Assembly (NCBI GenBank): GCA_002335605.1
Contig: BEDY01000005.1
Location: 124,001 to 188,000, forward strand
Length of the DNA: 64,000 bases
From: Prillingera fragicola
Taxonomy: Eukaryota > Basidiomycota > Tremellomycetes > Trichosporonales > Trichosporonaceae
Direction: 5' to 3'
Position numbers and translations under genes: made by a program. Shown piece after piece: positions 44,962-56,892 of the stretch; position 1 is the first letter of the stretch; the number at the start of each line of letters is the position of its first letter. Under the pieces are notes generated by a model, which was not told the origin of the DNA, made no database searches, and worked only from the letters and a program-made list of their open reading frames with translations.

Positions 44962-46658
44962 GGTGGTGAATGGTCTGTATGTGTTCGATACCAGCTGCGA
45001 AGAGTGAAGGAGTGTTGGGACAAGCGTCTAGGGGAGCGACGACGGGCAGCGGGTGCTTCCGAGGGGGGCCGATAGTCGCTTGGAAACTGTGTGTTGGTCT
45101 AGCTGTGCTTGGGAATCCCACGCAAGGTTGACACACGCGCTCTCGCCGACGCAGCAAGGTGTGTGAAGCGGGGTTGTGAGCGGACGAGGCGGGACACGAA
45201 CAAAGGGTGTCCTCTGGTTGAGCGAGTATGAAACGATGCAGACAGAGGCGCGCGCTGTGGGTATTCGAGCTGTGAGAAAAACAAGTAGAAACAGGCGCAC
45301 AATGACCGCGGAGCGGTCGCTTGTTGAAGATGAGGGACAGGTGAGCTAGCAAGCGAGATGGTGGTGGAGAGGAGAGGCGATAAAGCAGTCAGTGATTGTC
45401 CAAGGGGGTCGGGGGGGTGCAGTGAAGCAACATCCTTTCGGTTCTGGGGGGAGATGTAGAGTGGCGCAGTGGGTACCAGAGGGGGTCAGTGCGCAAAATG
45501 GGTGCAGTGTGTGGTTCCAACCTCCACCCCCTATGAACACACAGTTTCAGGGCAGGTCCAGTGAGGCGTCTCAGGCACCCCAGCCAACAATGCGAGAGAG
45601 CGAGCGAGGAGGCGAGCGAGGCATGCAACGCTCTGCCAACATTCGCTGTAACCTGTTCTGCATCTGTTACACTTTTACTGCTGGCATTTGGTCGCGCCCC
45701 TCGTTGCCCCAGCTACATCCATGTAGAACGCAGCTACTCCGTAGAGAAGCCGCGACCACGTTCTGACACGCGAGACACAAGGTGGTGAAACGAATAGCCT
45801 CCGCCCCGACGTCACTGCTGCTGCTGTAGATACACAAGGCTCGTGCCCGAAACGCCTCTACGCCTCTACGCCATTGCATGGATCTCGTCGTCCACTCTGT
45901 TCTCTGCCAACAGTACAACAGTGCTTGCTTGTTCAGTCTTCTACATCAAACTGACCCTGAAGACACCATGTCATTGTTCCTTCTCTTACCTTGGATCACA
46001 CTCCCTGTTCAATCGCTAAGACTGCTGCTGAACACCCTAGACGTCTGCGCCCATCGCCCCTTGTGTGCCCGCGATCGCCATTTGGATGTTGCCGCCCTCG
46101 TTATAAGTGTCATGTGCGAACGACACGACGACGTACGACGTACGACTAGCTCGTGGGCCATAGTGGGCTGGTGACCGGCACCGAGGACCGCGTATGCACA
46201 ATCACGGCAGCATCTCCTGGCTTGGCTCATGCGGACAGGCCCCTGCGGGTGGTCTCGACCTGGCGGCGCACAATGTCCCAACGAACTGCTGCAGCGGTGA
46301 CCCTTCTTGCTCCTCGTGTTTTCGCAGGAACCTGTCGCTGTTTGTAACAGACTCTGGCAGTGATCGTCGCCCTCCTTTGCAGCATCGTGGCGGTGATCTT
46401 CCATCGCGTACCATCGACGACCTTGTCTGGTGGAGCAACTTGTCTTTTCAAAGAAGACTGTGCTGACTCGTGTATACGGAATGATTGTCGCAGATCGCAA
46501 AGGGACTTCTGCGTTGTCATCTGTCTAGAATGGATGTACGAATGCAACGCCCAGCAGCAGACATCATTGTCTCCAACCATGCTCTAGATCTTTGACGCCA
46601 TTGTTCGCCCACCTCCTTTGGACAAATTGTCTACCGCCCTCTTCCTTGACCCCACAGA
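44962..46658. other. 1.7-kb divergent spacer, G-alpha / zinc-cluster regulator
   Basis: Small ORFs occur in all frames but none has family likeness. Near 46130-46145 a short repeat of ACGACGTACG-like sequence is visible. It holds the promoters of both genes. Confidence 0.4.
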
Positions 46659-49600
46659 ATGCTGCCCTCGTCTCCCTTTACTCTGACGTCTTCAAGTCCG
46701 TCGCCTATAGCTGCAAAGGCCAAGTCGTCGCAGCATGGCCAACGAACCCCGGTCCCAGAATTACATTCACCTCGCACACCAAAACCACCACACCGCGCGC
46801 AGCCTAGGCAGCTCATGTCTTCGAGTGTCCGAAGCGACTCGTCCGACTCGAGGGTCCATCACCCCCGTCCCATCGCACCCCTCACATTTGACAAAATTAC
46901 CACGCCGTCAGCTGGGCACTCGTACCCGCATCAAAGAAGGCGCGGGCGACAGGCAACAGCCTGCACAGAGTGCAACCGCAGGAAGCAAAAGGTACACCGC
47001 TGATTGAACAAGGTAGTTGCTGACGGACAAACAGTGCGACGGCCAGCTGCCTTGTCACCATTGCGCCAAGCGTAATGTTGGACAACAGTGCCGCTTTCCT
47101 GAACTCAAGTCGACCCCTCGCACCGGCAAGTCTCAGTACGTGGTGAGCCCCGAGCCTGAAAAGGGGAGCAGTGGAGATACCATTCCTAGCTTCTCGTCCA
47201 AGAAGCGCAAGTCTTCGATGAGCACGGAGGATTCGCCGCCATCCAAGCATCCGTCACACGCCTCGTTTCTATCGAGCGACGACGAGATCGGCAGCAGTGC
47301 CCATAGCTCGCCTCGTGATACTCGTATGTCTTTTCGTCAAGGACGTGGGAGGCTGCAGCTGACTCCTTTTCTTGAAGACATTCCAAGCCAGACACCAGAC
47401 ATGTCCGCCACACTCGCCCATGTCGCCCCGGCACAAGGTCCAGTCCCCTTTGTGCCTCACTCTGCCCACCCAATCTCATCAGTGCGCCATCAGCTGGTAA
47501 CGCCGCCAGACAATGTGTTTGAAGGGCGCTCTCGAACCTGGTGGCAGAACACGGGTGGATCGGCCCCGCCGCCGCTCCAAGAAGAACCTCAAGAGTACTT
47601 CAAGTCTGAGCCGCAGCATGCGCATATGGACTCGCATCCCAGCTCACACACCGGGACCATGCATCAGGATGGAGTGTTGATGCAGGAGAGCGGCGCTCCC
47701 GGCATCGGCAGTCTGGCTGTCGAGGGTGCTGGAGACGAGCATGGCCGTAAGTGGCAAGTGCCATATGATGCTGACATGGCGCAGGCCAGTTCCAGTTCTA
47801 TGGCACTTCGCACTTTGGGCCGCGGCTTGGTAAGTGTTCCCGAAAGCGAGGTGCTGACAGCCACAGCTGCGCAGGTTATGCATGTGGGTGAACTTCGTGG
47901 CATCACAGGCACTAACGACCCAGGGAGGGAATGCTACTCCAGACTTTAGTGATTCTCAGTATGGCCTTCCCCGCCGATCTCGTGGTTCCGAGGAGGACAG
48001 CCTCGCATACCAGATTCGCCAGCTCGACGGAGCTCTACCAAAGCGCTCGCTGTGCTTGCGCTTTGTCAATGCGTTTTTCGAGCTCAACAACAGGTACCTT
48101 TGTCTCTCAAAATCCGGAACAAATGGCTGATAATACCCCAGCTGGATTGATATCCTGTACGAGCCCGACTTTCGCCGCAAGTACGACCAGTTCTGGGAGG
48201 TGCGCGGAGAGTTCGAGGACCTCACTCTCATTGATCTGCGCTGGTTTGCGCTCTTCCACACAGTCCTGGCCTTTGGCGCCGTTCTTGAGAAGAGCCCTGA
48301 CGAGGCGCACGAGTCCATGATTGAGCGTGAGGAGCTGAGCCACAAGTTCTTTGTCCACGCCCGGCGCGCATTGTCTGAGGCTCCTAGCTTTTATGGCGAG
48401 TCGATCGACACTGTGCGAGCGTATCTTTTGGTCAGTGTGTCCTTCGGGCTTGATTGCTGACCCGCTCAGTTGTCACTCTACCTCGTCCAGATGAGGCGCA
48501 TTCCAGAGTCATGGCACATGGTTGGCAGCGCTGTGCGCGCTGCCCAGGCGCAAGGGTAAGTGTGTATTGCTTGTGTTGAGCTGACTTGCAGATTCCATGT
48601 GGATGGGTCAGCATGGCAGCTGCCGGCCAAGGAGGCAGAGCTTCGGCGCCGACTCTGGGCTCGTGAGTGGGACATCCAAGTATGTGGATTAGGCTGACAC
48701 ACCAGACCTGTATATTCTTGATCGGTGAGGTGGCTACACAGCAGTGAGGTCTGTACTAACCCACAGCTCTATCTCATACTTTCTGGGTCGCCCGCTGGCT
48801 ATTCAAGACACAGAGTTTACTGTCGCCATGCCGAGCAATGTTTCGGACGACGAGCTAGCCACGATGCCACACGAGCCTCGTCCTCTCACAATGGTGACCA
48901 AGTCGACGTTCCTCATTCTCCACTACGACCTGTGCAAGATCATTGGCCAGATGAAGACCATATGCTTTGGCATTGCGAGGCGCAAGCACGACAACGTCAT
49001 GAGGTGCGAAGAGTTGCTCCTCGAATGGGGCTCAGCCCTCCCGCCCGCTTTCAACCTCGACAACCCAGACCGCAGCTGGGATGAGACCCACCCGTGGCTG
49101 CGTCAGCAGCGCCACACGCTCATGTCCAAGTTTAACCAGGCTCGCATCACCCTTCACCGACCGTATTTGCGCTGGACGCATCTACCTCAGGACCGCCACC
49201 TGCTCGAGGGCTACAGACAGTCTCGCACTGCCTGTGTGTTGTCCGCCGGCGCCGAATTGAGCTTGCGCCTGAGCCTTTATCAGACAGACTCGCAGCCGTT
49301 TGACCGCCTCAAGTGGATGACGGTGAGTGGCCTCTGGCTATGTATACTGACATGCAGGTTGCTTCAGGCTTCTCCCCAGCCTGTGTCCTCGGTATTCTCC
49401 TGGCCCACAATCAGCGAGACCGCGAGTTCGACTATGCTGCCATCCGCCAGCAGCTGGTCGGCTACCTCGCCATTGAGAAGCAGACCTCGCGTCGCGACCA
49501 CTCGCTCGACACTGAGATCCGCGTGCTCGAGATGCTGCTCGCTCAGGGCGATGAGATTGATGCGCGCCGTGAGCAGGCTCGTCCCCATGCTTCTGGCAAT

Positions 49601-50329
49601 GCGTCTGCCAACGCCAGCCCACGGCGTTCACCGCCGCCTGTTGGAGAGGGTGGCGAGGCCCATGTCCCCCACGGTGTGCCGCCTACTCCCATGACCTACC
49701 AGACTCAGCAGTGCGCGACGTTCCCAAACCAGCACTACAGCTACCCACCCCAGGAGCAAGGCATGGGCCACCCCAGATTCCCCGTAGACCACGGCCGTGT
49801 GCCGATGGTCATTCCACCTGAGCACATGAACTCTAGCTTCATGGCCCCTCTCAGCACGCACCACGAGGCACCTCCAAACTTTGCCCTTCATCAATCCAGT
49901 GGCAGCACCGACGGCCACAGCCACAACCACTCTCACAGCTCCTTGCAAAGCTTCGAACCCCCCAACGGCCACATGAACGGCCACATGGCGCACCCGCACG
50001 AAGTCCCGACCATGACCACCATCACGCCCACGCTCGTCCCGCCACCGCCACACACAAACAGCCACGTCACCAACGCGGCCGGCGAGCAGCTCACGCTCGC
50101 ACCCAACGTCTTCCTCCCACCGCCCCTCCCAGGCTACATGGACCAAGGCGAGGAGTGGCTCCACGCCGCAGCCTCAGCGCCATGGGTGCCGCGCCCCCCG
50201 ACTGACCCCTCGGCCGGCGTCTTCCCCTCCACGGACAACATGCCGGCCTGGAACGCGCTGCTCAGCGACCTCATCAAACCGGCCGACCAGCCACTCTGGT
50301 GGGGGGACGAAAGTGGTGATGCCGAGTGA
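46659..50329 (+). CDS. Zn(II)2Cys6 fungal transcription factor
   Basis: Exons 46659..46991, 47035..47746, 47785..47829, 47928..48093, 48142..48430, 48470..48555, 48592..48662, 48706..48724, 48767..49322 and 49358..50329 give 1,082 aa. The zinc cluster spans intron 1: ACTECNRRKQK then CDGQLPCHHCAKRNVGQQC, spacing C-2-C-6-C-5-C-2-C-8-C. A fungal-specific middle-homology domain follows from about residue 350 (RQFQFYGTSHFGPRL, WFALFHTVLAFGAVL, LYLVQMRRIPESWHMVGSAVRAAQAQGFH, RRRLWAHLYILDRSISYFLGRP). The C-terminal 250 residues are His/Pro/Ser-rich and may be an activation region. Targets cannot be inferred. Exon 8 is only 19 nt. Confidence 0.93.
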
Positions 50330-51473
50330 GGCAACCACCGACCTCTGGCGTACGCATGCAGATGCAGGGGACACGGGTGCCTTGGAGTAGTGAGAGTCGA
50401 TCCGTGTGTACATCGCCCGCTGCCACTGTACCGATTCCAGTCTTGCCGTTGTAACCTACCGTAGCAGGCCTTGCCTCTCTTGAACTGAAACTGTATCGAC
50501 GTGGTGCTTTCTGTACACTTCATTATGTCATCCATGCCATCTCTGGCAGCCCCGAGCCTCTTGCGACGCCATCAAGCACATGGAAAGCCATAAGACGCGG
50601 TTCGCCACCCAGGCCCAGAAGACTCGCCACCGCACACCAAGGCACGAGATCGCCCATCCATCCGTCAGCTGCCTCTTACACCCTCTTGCGACTAGTTTCT
50701 CATGTTCTGTACCTGCCCTCTCGTTCCCGGGACGCCCATGAAACGTTCCACGGACCCGGCTGACGTATCTGGAACCTCTGCGGTCGTGGCTCCGCGGGGG
50801 CGTTGCCCGTTGTGATGGATGGGTACCCACATGGTCGGGCTTGACATTCCTTGACGACTTGCGTGTGGTTTCTTTTCTTGCACAGGCTCCATCGTGAGTT
50901 CTCGACGCACCATGCTGTGCAGACTGCTTCGAGCGACGGGTCTGGGACGTTGGTGGAGCTGGACCTGCTCCCCAATGGTTGGTGGCACTGTTGTTTTGGA
51001 GCGCGAGGCAACATGGGCGTCATCGTCCAGCCACCAGTTGACGGCAGCCGGACACTTTCGTTCATTCGCCACCTAGCCTCCAAGAAGTAATCTGACTGCA
51101 GGAGGCCATCATGCATGGCTTGTCTGGGCCACGCGACATCGACGACTGCATTAGTACGTGTCTTGACGAGTGATAGTACCTCGAAGACGTGGCTGTCTTT
51201 GCTCTCTCCTAGACTTCTAGGCCGCCCGTGACGCACTGCAATCACACCCACTCATGTACGTTGTTGCGCTTCTATCAATAGTTGCATTTAAGAAACAATC
51301 CTCAGGCGTGCGCCCCTCAATTAGCCAAGTGCAGAGACTCGCACCGTTGAAGCCATGGCGCACTTGAGAGGAGGGGAACTGATGTAGGTATGAGGTGAGC
51401 GGGGGGCAGGCACCTCCGCTGTGAGACGACCGAATACTAGGGAAAGGGAAGGATTGAGATTTTTTTGGTTGCT
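50330..51473. other. Convergent spacer, zinc-cluster regulator / NAP1
   Basis: About 1.1 kb between two stop codons. A 183-codon minus-strand frame (50700..51251) has no family likeness and irregular composition, so I treat it as chance. No RNA gene recognised. Confidence 0.4.
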
Positions 51474-53067
51474 TTACTGCTGCTTGCACTCCTGCTGGTC
51501 GGCTCCGGCGGCGGGGGCGTCCTACTAAGGCGTCAGCGTGGCTCGGGCTAAAGTCTCAAACGCTCAAGCTTACCTCGTCGTCCTCGTCCTCAAAGTCATC
51601 GTCGTCCTCGTCAAACTCCTCCTCGTACTCGTCCTCGTAACGGAGGGCCTTGCCGGTAAAGTAGTCGACGGCACGGGGGATGATCTTCTCCTTAAAGTCC
51701 TCGCCGAGCTGGTAGTCGAGCTCAAGACGCGAGTCGAGCTCCTCGAGCTCCTCCTCGTCAACGTCCTCCTCCTCGAGCTCCTCGCGCGTTGGGGGCTGGG
51801 GAGGCTTGAAGAAGTTGAAGAACGAGTCCGTGGGGACGACCTTGCGGACGACACGAGTGCGACCCGAGGTCTTGTTGCGCTGCTTCTTGATCTCGACCTT
51901 CTTGGTGAGGTCCTTGTCCTCCTTCCACTTGATCTCAAAGCCGTCGGCCTTGTCGTAGACAAAGTCGCCACCGTAGCCGACCTGCTCCTGGTAGTAGTAG
52001 GTCTTGGTGAGCTCAGAGTCCTCAAAGAACTCGTTCGAGGTGAAGACAAAGTGGAGACGGAAGCCGGCCTGGCCCTCGAGGTACGAAAGCCTGACGTCGA
52101 CAAGGCTCTTGAGAGCCTCCTCGTCGGCGTCGGTAATGGTCTCGGCAACCGAAGGAGCGTTCTTGAGGGCAGTGAGCCAGAACTCAGGGATACCGACCAA
52201 CTTGGCGGCGTCCTTGTCGTCGGTGATCTCGGTGATCTGGGCCTCGTCCTCATCCTCGTCCTCGTCATCGCTGTCGGCGTTCTGGCCGGCGGTGACCTCC
52301 TCCTCAGTGGGCTCGGCCTCACCGGTGATGATCTTCTCACGGCGCTGGTAGAGGGGAGTGTACTTGGCGAGGAACTGGACGATTGTCAGCAAAAAAAAAA
52401 ATGTAGATCAAGGAACCGATCGCGCACGCACCTTCTTCTCAACCTCAAGAATGGCAAGCTGGAACTCGGACTCGATCTTCGAGTGCTCGGTCTGGATGCC
52501 CTTCAGGCCGTCGATACGCCTGCGGACAGCTGGGGGGAGCGACTGGATGTAGCCCGAGGGGCGGCCAACCAGCGAGCCAAGCTTCTGCTGGGCAAGAGCA
52601 AGGAGGGCGGGGTTCTAGATATGGCGAACACGTGTAGGGGGCGTCGACAAAGATAGCAAAGCGATGGGATAAAGCGCGTCGACGGAGCCCGCAAAGGATA
52701 CAATGTCAGCGATTGCTACGCGTAAATCTAGTCATGGAGGCCACCGGAGTACGGTTCACGGTGCAACCAAGACGCGCAATCCTCGGCGCGGCATGGCAAT
52801 TAACGGGCATCAAGCTCCGTCGCACCATGAAGTTTTGCGCCGGGCGACGCGTCATGTACTCACGCTGGCGAGCAAGCTAGCGGGGTTGACGCCGGTCACG
52901 TCGTCACCCTCGTCCTCCTCGTCGTCCTCTGCGACATCCTCGACGTGAGGCTTGCCGAGGCCAGCGGGGCGGTTGGCGAGAACCTGAGTAGCGAGGGGAG
53001 TGTTCTGGGGGGTGGGAGCGACGAGCGACTCGTCGACACGGCCCTTGATGTCCTGCGACTCGGACAT
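51474..53067 (-). CDS. NAP1: Nucleosome assembly protein NAP1
   Basis: Exons 52864..53067, 52432..52614, 51574..52374 and 51474..51521 give 411 aa. NAP1 is an H2A-H2B chaperone, shuttles between nucleus and cytosol, and in fungi also interacts with B-type cyclins. Features: an acidic N-terminus, LGRPSGYIQ-like SLVGRPSGYIQSLPPAV, the dimerisation helix (IDGLKGIQTEHSKIESEFQLAILEVEKKFLAKYTPLY), IPEFWLTALKNAP, then the core (YLEGQAGFRLHFVFTSNEFFED, LTKTYYYQ), DSFFNFF near residue 300, and a long Asp/Glu-rich tail ending with CKQQ, reached through the last intron. The intron between exons 2 and 3 has an 11-T tract before its branch site. It is divergent from CAF16. Confidence 0.96.
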
Positions 53068-53742
53068 GGTGTGTTTAGGATGAATAAAGGGGGATGAGGT
53101 GTAGGTGGATGAGGGATGAATGGACAGTGGATGGAGAGAATGGACGCAAGGCGGGATTGGTCTTGACCCAGTGACGAAAACAGTGAGTGGTCAGAAGTTG
53201 ATGGATGGAGCCGCTGCGGTGGCAGTGGGGCGTGGGCGCAGAGGGAAGAGCCAGGGAGAGCCAGCAGCGGTGGCAACTGCAGGGACTGCTGCTACTCGGC
53301 CACCCAGCCAGGCTCTGTCATGCTCCGGCTGCCTGGCTGGCTGAGGCAAGCGCAGCGGGCTGGGCGGGGGGTCTGACTGGCTGGGTCGGTGGGCATCTGC
53401 CTGCCTGCCTGCCTGCCTAGTAGAGCTAACTGTGGGGAATCAGGTTGAATAGACCACGGAAGCAAATTTACCCTCTTGCATACCGTCACCCAGCATACCA
53501 CAGCCAGCAGCAGTGTACAGTGAGGGTACGGCATGATCCGGTGATTTGTGCATGTGGCAATTTCATTCAGCCGTGGTTTACCCACCGTCGCGTGGTCACT
53601 GCATGCACCCGTGTATGCTTTAGGTGGCGTAATCTTCAACTTATTGTGCAACGGATGACATCGGACCACAGTTCGCACTCGTCTCTTCCCTCTTACTTTG
53701 CACTCTGCCTGATCCCAGCCCAGAGGTCTAACTGCCATCCAC
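53068..53742. promoter_or_regulatory. Divergent promoter region, NAP1 / CAF16
   Basis: About 675 bp of shared upstream sequence. The CTGC repeat listed separately lies within it. Minus-strand frame 53292..54254 runs over this and into CAF16 and is a shadow. Confidence 0.4.
53397..53418. repeat. (CTGC)n microsatellite
   Basis: Five and a half copies of CTGC in tandem, in the NAP1/CAF16 promoter region, preceded by related GGCTGGCTG sequence at 53333-53342. Confidence 0.85.
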
Positions 53743-54843
53743 ATGACTACTACCACTACTGCCGACAGCGCTGTCCTCGCTCTGGACTGCCAGGGCCTAA
53801 CCTTTGCCTTCAAGGAAGGTGCAGAGCCTGTCCTCGAAGGCATCAACCTCGAATTGAAGCGCGGCGACAGGTGTCTCCTCATTGGAGCCAACGGCGGTGC
53901 GTCAGACTTAAGACGCGTCTCCAAGAACAACCAGCTGACTCTTCTACAGCCGGCAAGTCGACCCTCCTTCGCATCCTCGCAGGCAAGCGCCTCACCAAGA
54001 CTCGCAACTGTCGCATTCTCGGCCAGGATGTGTTCATGAACCCGCCCGGTGTACGTGTGCTCTCTGGGGGTTTGTTCCCATGCTGACGGTTTCAGGGCGT
54101 AGTGTACCTCGGCACCGAGTGGAGCAACAACCCTGTCGTTCGCTCGGACATTGTCGTGTCGCACTTTCTCGACTCGGTTGGCGGCTGGCGCCACAAGGAG
54201 CGCCGTGACAGGCTCCTCGAGATTCTCGACGTCGACCTCGACTGGCACATGCACCAGATCTCGGACGGAGAGCGTCGCCGTGTCCAGCTCTGCATGGGTT
54301 TGATGGGCGAGTGGGATGTCCTTCTTTTGGATGAGGTCACTGTTGATCTTGACGTCCTGGTCCGCGCCGACCTCATCGACTTTCTAAAGTCCGAGTCCGA
54401 GACTCGTGGCGCTACCGTCATCTGTGAGTGAATGGAGGAGCGGAGCCGACTCTACTCTGAGACGGCAGTGGATGGAGCTAATGGCGAAGACGCGACTCAC
54501 ATCTTTGACGGCCTGAACGACTTCCCTTCGCAGTAAGTGGTAGGGACACGTCCGTGGAGCCTATCGCTAACCAAGTCAGCATTTGCCACATCCAGCTGGG
54601 CACCACCCCCAAGCCCATGATTGAGTGGAAGCCCGGACACGAGGACCTGTTCAAGGTTGCCCTTGGCTGGCTGCGCGAGGACCGCGAGCTCCGCCGCGTC
54701 AAGGAGGCCAGCCGTGGCCGTATCCGTGGCCCCAAGAACGACGTAAGCCAACTTGCTGAGACTTGGAATTGTAATTGACCATCCAGACCTCGTACAACGG
54801 CAACGCCGAGACCTTCTTCAACAAGTACGACTATTCGCACTAG
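53743..54843 (+). CDS. CAF16: CAF16-type soluble ABC ATPase
   Basis: Exons 53743..53896, 53950..54050, 54096..54423, 54490..54532, 54580..54742 and 54787..54843 give 281 aa, the usual size of this non-membrane ABC protein linked to the CCR4-NOT complex. The single nucleotide-binding domain has Walker A GANGAGKST (rebuilt across intron 1), the signature [11 protein letters not shown], in which SDG replaces SGG as typical for the CAF16/I-family, Walker [13 protein letters not shown] and H-loop YATHIFDGL. No membrane helices are present. The C-terminal 60 residues after the ATPase core are family-specific ([10 protein letters not shown], then RIRGPKND). Intron 4's acceptor is AAG rather than the usual CAG/TAG. 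Confidence 0.92.
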
Positions 54844-55278
54844 ACGCTGTCAACCAACGCCTTGCGAAATTCAGTCACAGCCCCTTTGTGCTCTTACATT
54901 GCTAAACTATTACATCAACTGGTGAGTGCGCGCTTTCAATGTCCCCATCCGCACACCCTGTGACGAAAATATCTGGTAATCCGCACGCACCCCGCTCGTT
55001 TACGGGTTCATCGCTGCTGCCAACGTGTTTCGAACCACCGGCAGCAAGCGATGTGGGTGCGCAAGTGGACGTAAAGGCGAGACTGAGGGTGATCCATTTT
55101 TGTTGGACGCGACTGACACACTCCAGTTGCTTCCATCACCTGCCACTATCAAACCATACTATTTCAACATTGTCGCATCAACTGCATTCTGTAGCATCAA
55201 CTGCATTCCGTAGCATCAACTGCATAGCATACACACATATCATCGCATGCACAATTCACCTTGTCCCTCTATGGTTGT
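54844..55278. other. Convergent spacer, CAF16 / UreF
   Basis: About 435 bp between two stop codons. It includes the short tandem repeat listed separately; no gene is seen. Confidence 0.4.
55175..55229. repeat. About 20-bp tandem repeat, 3 copies
   Basis: The unit GCATCAACTGCATTC(T/C)GTA occurs nearly three times head to tail (the last copy diverges after GCATCAACTGCAT). It lies between the CAF16 and UreF stop codons. Confidence 0.85.
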
Positions 55279-56381
55279 CTACGAGTTGAAGATCCTCGAG
55301 TGTTGCAGGTCGTGCCGCCCAGCCAGAATCTCACCCAATGGCCAAGTCGTGGCTGGGCCGCGCTCTGCTTCGTCGGCCCACTCCCAAAAAGGATCGTTGC
55401 GTGCGTCGCTGTCTGAAGGCTCGTTGGCCGTGCTGGCCATGGTCTCGTCGATGAGCCGGCGCATGGGGTGTGCCAGCAGCTGAGTGGAGAGGTACGGTCC
55501 GATGAGGTTGAGCCTCACGCCGGCCGAGAGCGTCGACCTAGCGTGGGTAAAGAGATACAGATGATGCGTCGTATCTGCCATCAGCCCAGCTCTCGCGCAG
55601 TCCACTCACGCAAATCCAGCCCCAACGCCGCCGCCATGACACCAAAGCACACGGCCAAATGGCCCGGAGCGGACCCCTTCCTAATTGCACGCCTGTACTC
55701 CCCCACAATCTCCTTTGCCACCTCCTCGAGCTCCTCCTGCTCCGCCCCGCCCTCGCCACCATACTCCTCCTCCTCAAACCCGGGCGGCACCCCCATCCCC
55801 CGCCCATGCAGTGTAAGAATCGCAATCCCCTGCGCCTTACTAGCCCTCCTGGCGACATGCGAGAGCAGCGTCGACTCGTGCGCGGCGTCCAAAGCACAAA
55901 TCGCCGCCACAGCAGCCGCGATGCGCTCCCCACCGCCCACGGCGTCACAACCTTTCAACCCATGACGCCCATCACAGTCATCCCCCCGCAGAACCCCCTC
56001 CACGACCTCCCAAGCCTGCACGAGGTATCCACCCGTACTAGCGTCAAAGTTCTCCATCTCGGCCCGCGCAAAGTCGACAATCGCCGGCCCAACCTTCGCC
56101 GGTCCCAGCACACCCGCCGACGCCGGCCCAGCGCGCGCGCTCCCGTCGTTGCCAAACCGTCCCGCGTCCGCCTCCGACGCGAGCGTGTGCTGCTTGCTGT
56201 ACGGGTCTTGCGGCTGGGTGCGGAGGAAGCCGTGTTTGGCGTAGGACTCGAGCCCGCCCGAGGCTACGAAGCCGCCGGTCGGCAGGTTGGAGTCGAGGAG
56301 GACGAAGAGGAGGTGCTGCGCTGCTGGCGTGAGGGGACGTGACAGGTCCGTGGCGTGTGGAAGGTTTGTTTGCGTCGGCAT
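55279..56381 (-). CDS. Urease accessory protein UreF
   Basis: Exons 55610..56381 and 55279..55574 give 355 aa. UreF, with UreD and UreG, helps insert nickel into apo-urease in the cytosol. Visible features are LLFVLLDSNLPTGGFVASGGLES near residue 30 (family start with PTGGF), a Gly/Ala/Asp-rich insert, the mid segment (SHVARRASKAQGIAIL), GHLAVCFGVMAAALGLDL, then after a 35-nt intron YLFTHARSTLSAGVRLNLIGPY, the conserved last helices. The frame is open farther upstream (no ATG before 56381). The insert between helices makes it longer than bacterial UreF (about 225 aa), as in other fungi. The urease subunit itself is not in the window. Confidence 0.9.
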
Positions 56382-56892
56382 GGCGGCCTGCGTGCTCTGC
56401 GTGAGCCCGGAGGAGGCGGTACGTTTGGTATACAGGGGTCCGGGGATCGTGACGGGACGAGAGTTGAAGCGAGAATGTTTTGGCACACGACGAGTTGCAG
56501 GTTCAGGCCAAGCAAACGTAACATCTTATCGGGATGTCATGATAGGTTCAGGCACATTACCCTGGGCCGAGTGTGGCGATTCGTCTTGCCTGCCAAGCAA
56601 TGGCAATATGTGAATGAATGCATACATGGCGCCTGGCCTTTGTACTGCGAGTCTACGAATATGAACGGTACAAAAGACAGGTCGTGTAGGGTAGTGTGCT
56701 GTGGTCGTTGCATGGTAGTACTAGGGGATGAAGAATATCCTTATGGTGTTTTACACTCCTGCGTTGGAACGGCAGGGGAGGGGTATGCGAATAGCCATTG
56801 TAATGGTGATAACAGCGTTCGCAGTATGGGCTGCCTTCCGTCGGGTTGCCAGAGTAGCAAGCAATGAGAGCAGTGTCCGTGTCTATAGCTCT
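56382..56892. other. Intergenic region, UreF / unknown 839-aa gene
   Basis: Both genes read leftward. Plus-strand frames here are not convincing. The UreF promoter must lie in this stretch. Confidence 0.4.

Noticed and set aside
43493..50329. Mating-type or pheromone-signalling locus around G-alpha and the regulator
   Set aside because: No homeodomain, pheromone or receptor gene is present, and the regulator is a Zn2Cys6 type.
50700..51251. 183-aa minus-strand frame
   Set aside because: Irregular composition with many Cys/Trp/His, no domain, no splice partners; treated as chance.
51538..52656. 372-aa plus-strand frame and a Ser/Arg-rich minus frame over NAP1
   Set aside because: Leu/Val-rich and Arg/Thr-rich low-complexity readings are antisense and frame shadows of the acidic NAP1 exon.
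53292..54254. 320-aa minus-strand frame
   Set aside because: It overlaps CAF16 exons 1-3 on the other strand and has no family likeness.
53743..54843. Membrane ABC transporter
   Set aside because: No membrane segments, single short ATPase domain and SDG signature; it is a CAF16-type soluble ATPase.
46659..56381. Secondary metabolite cluster anchored by the Zn2Cys6 regulator
   Set aside because: Neighbours are NAP1, CAF16 and UreF; no backbone synthase, oxidase or exporter is present.
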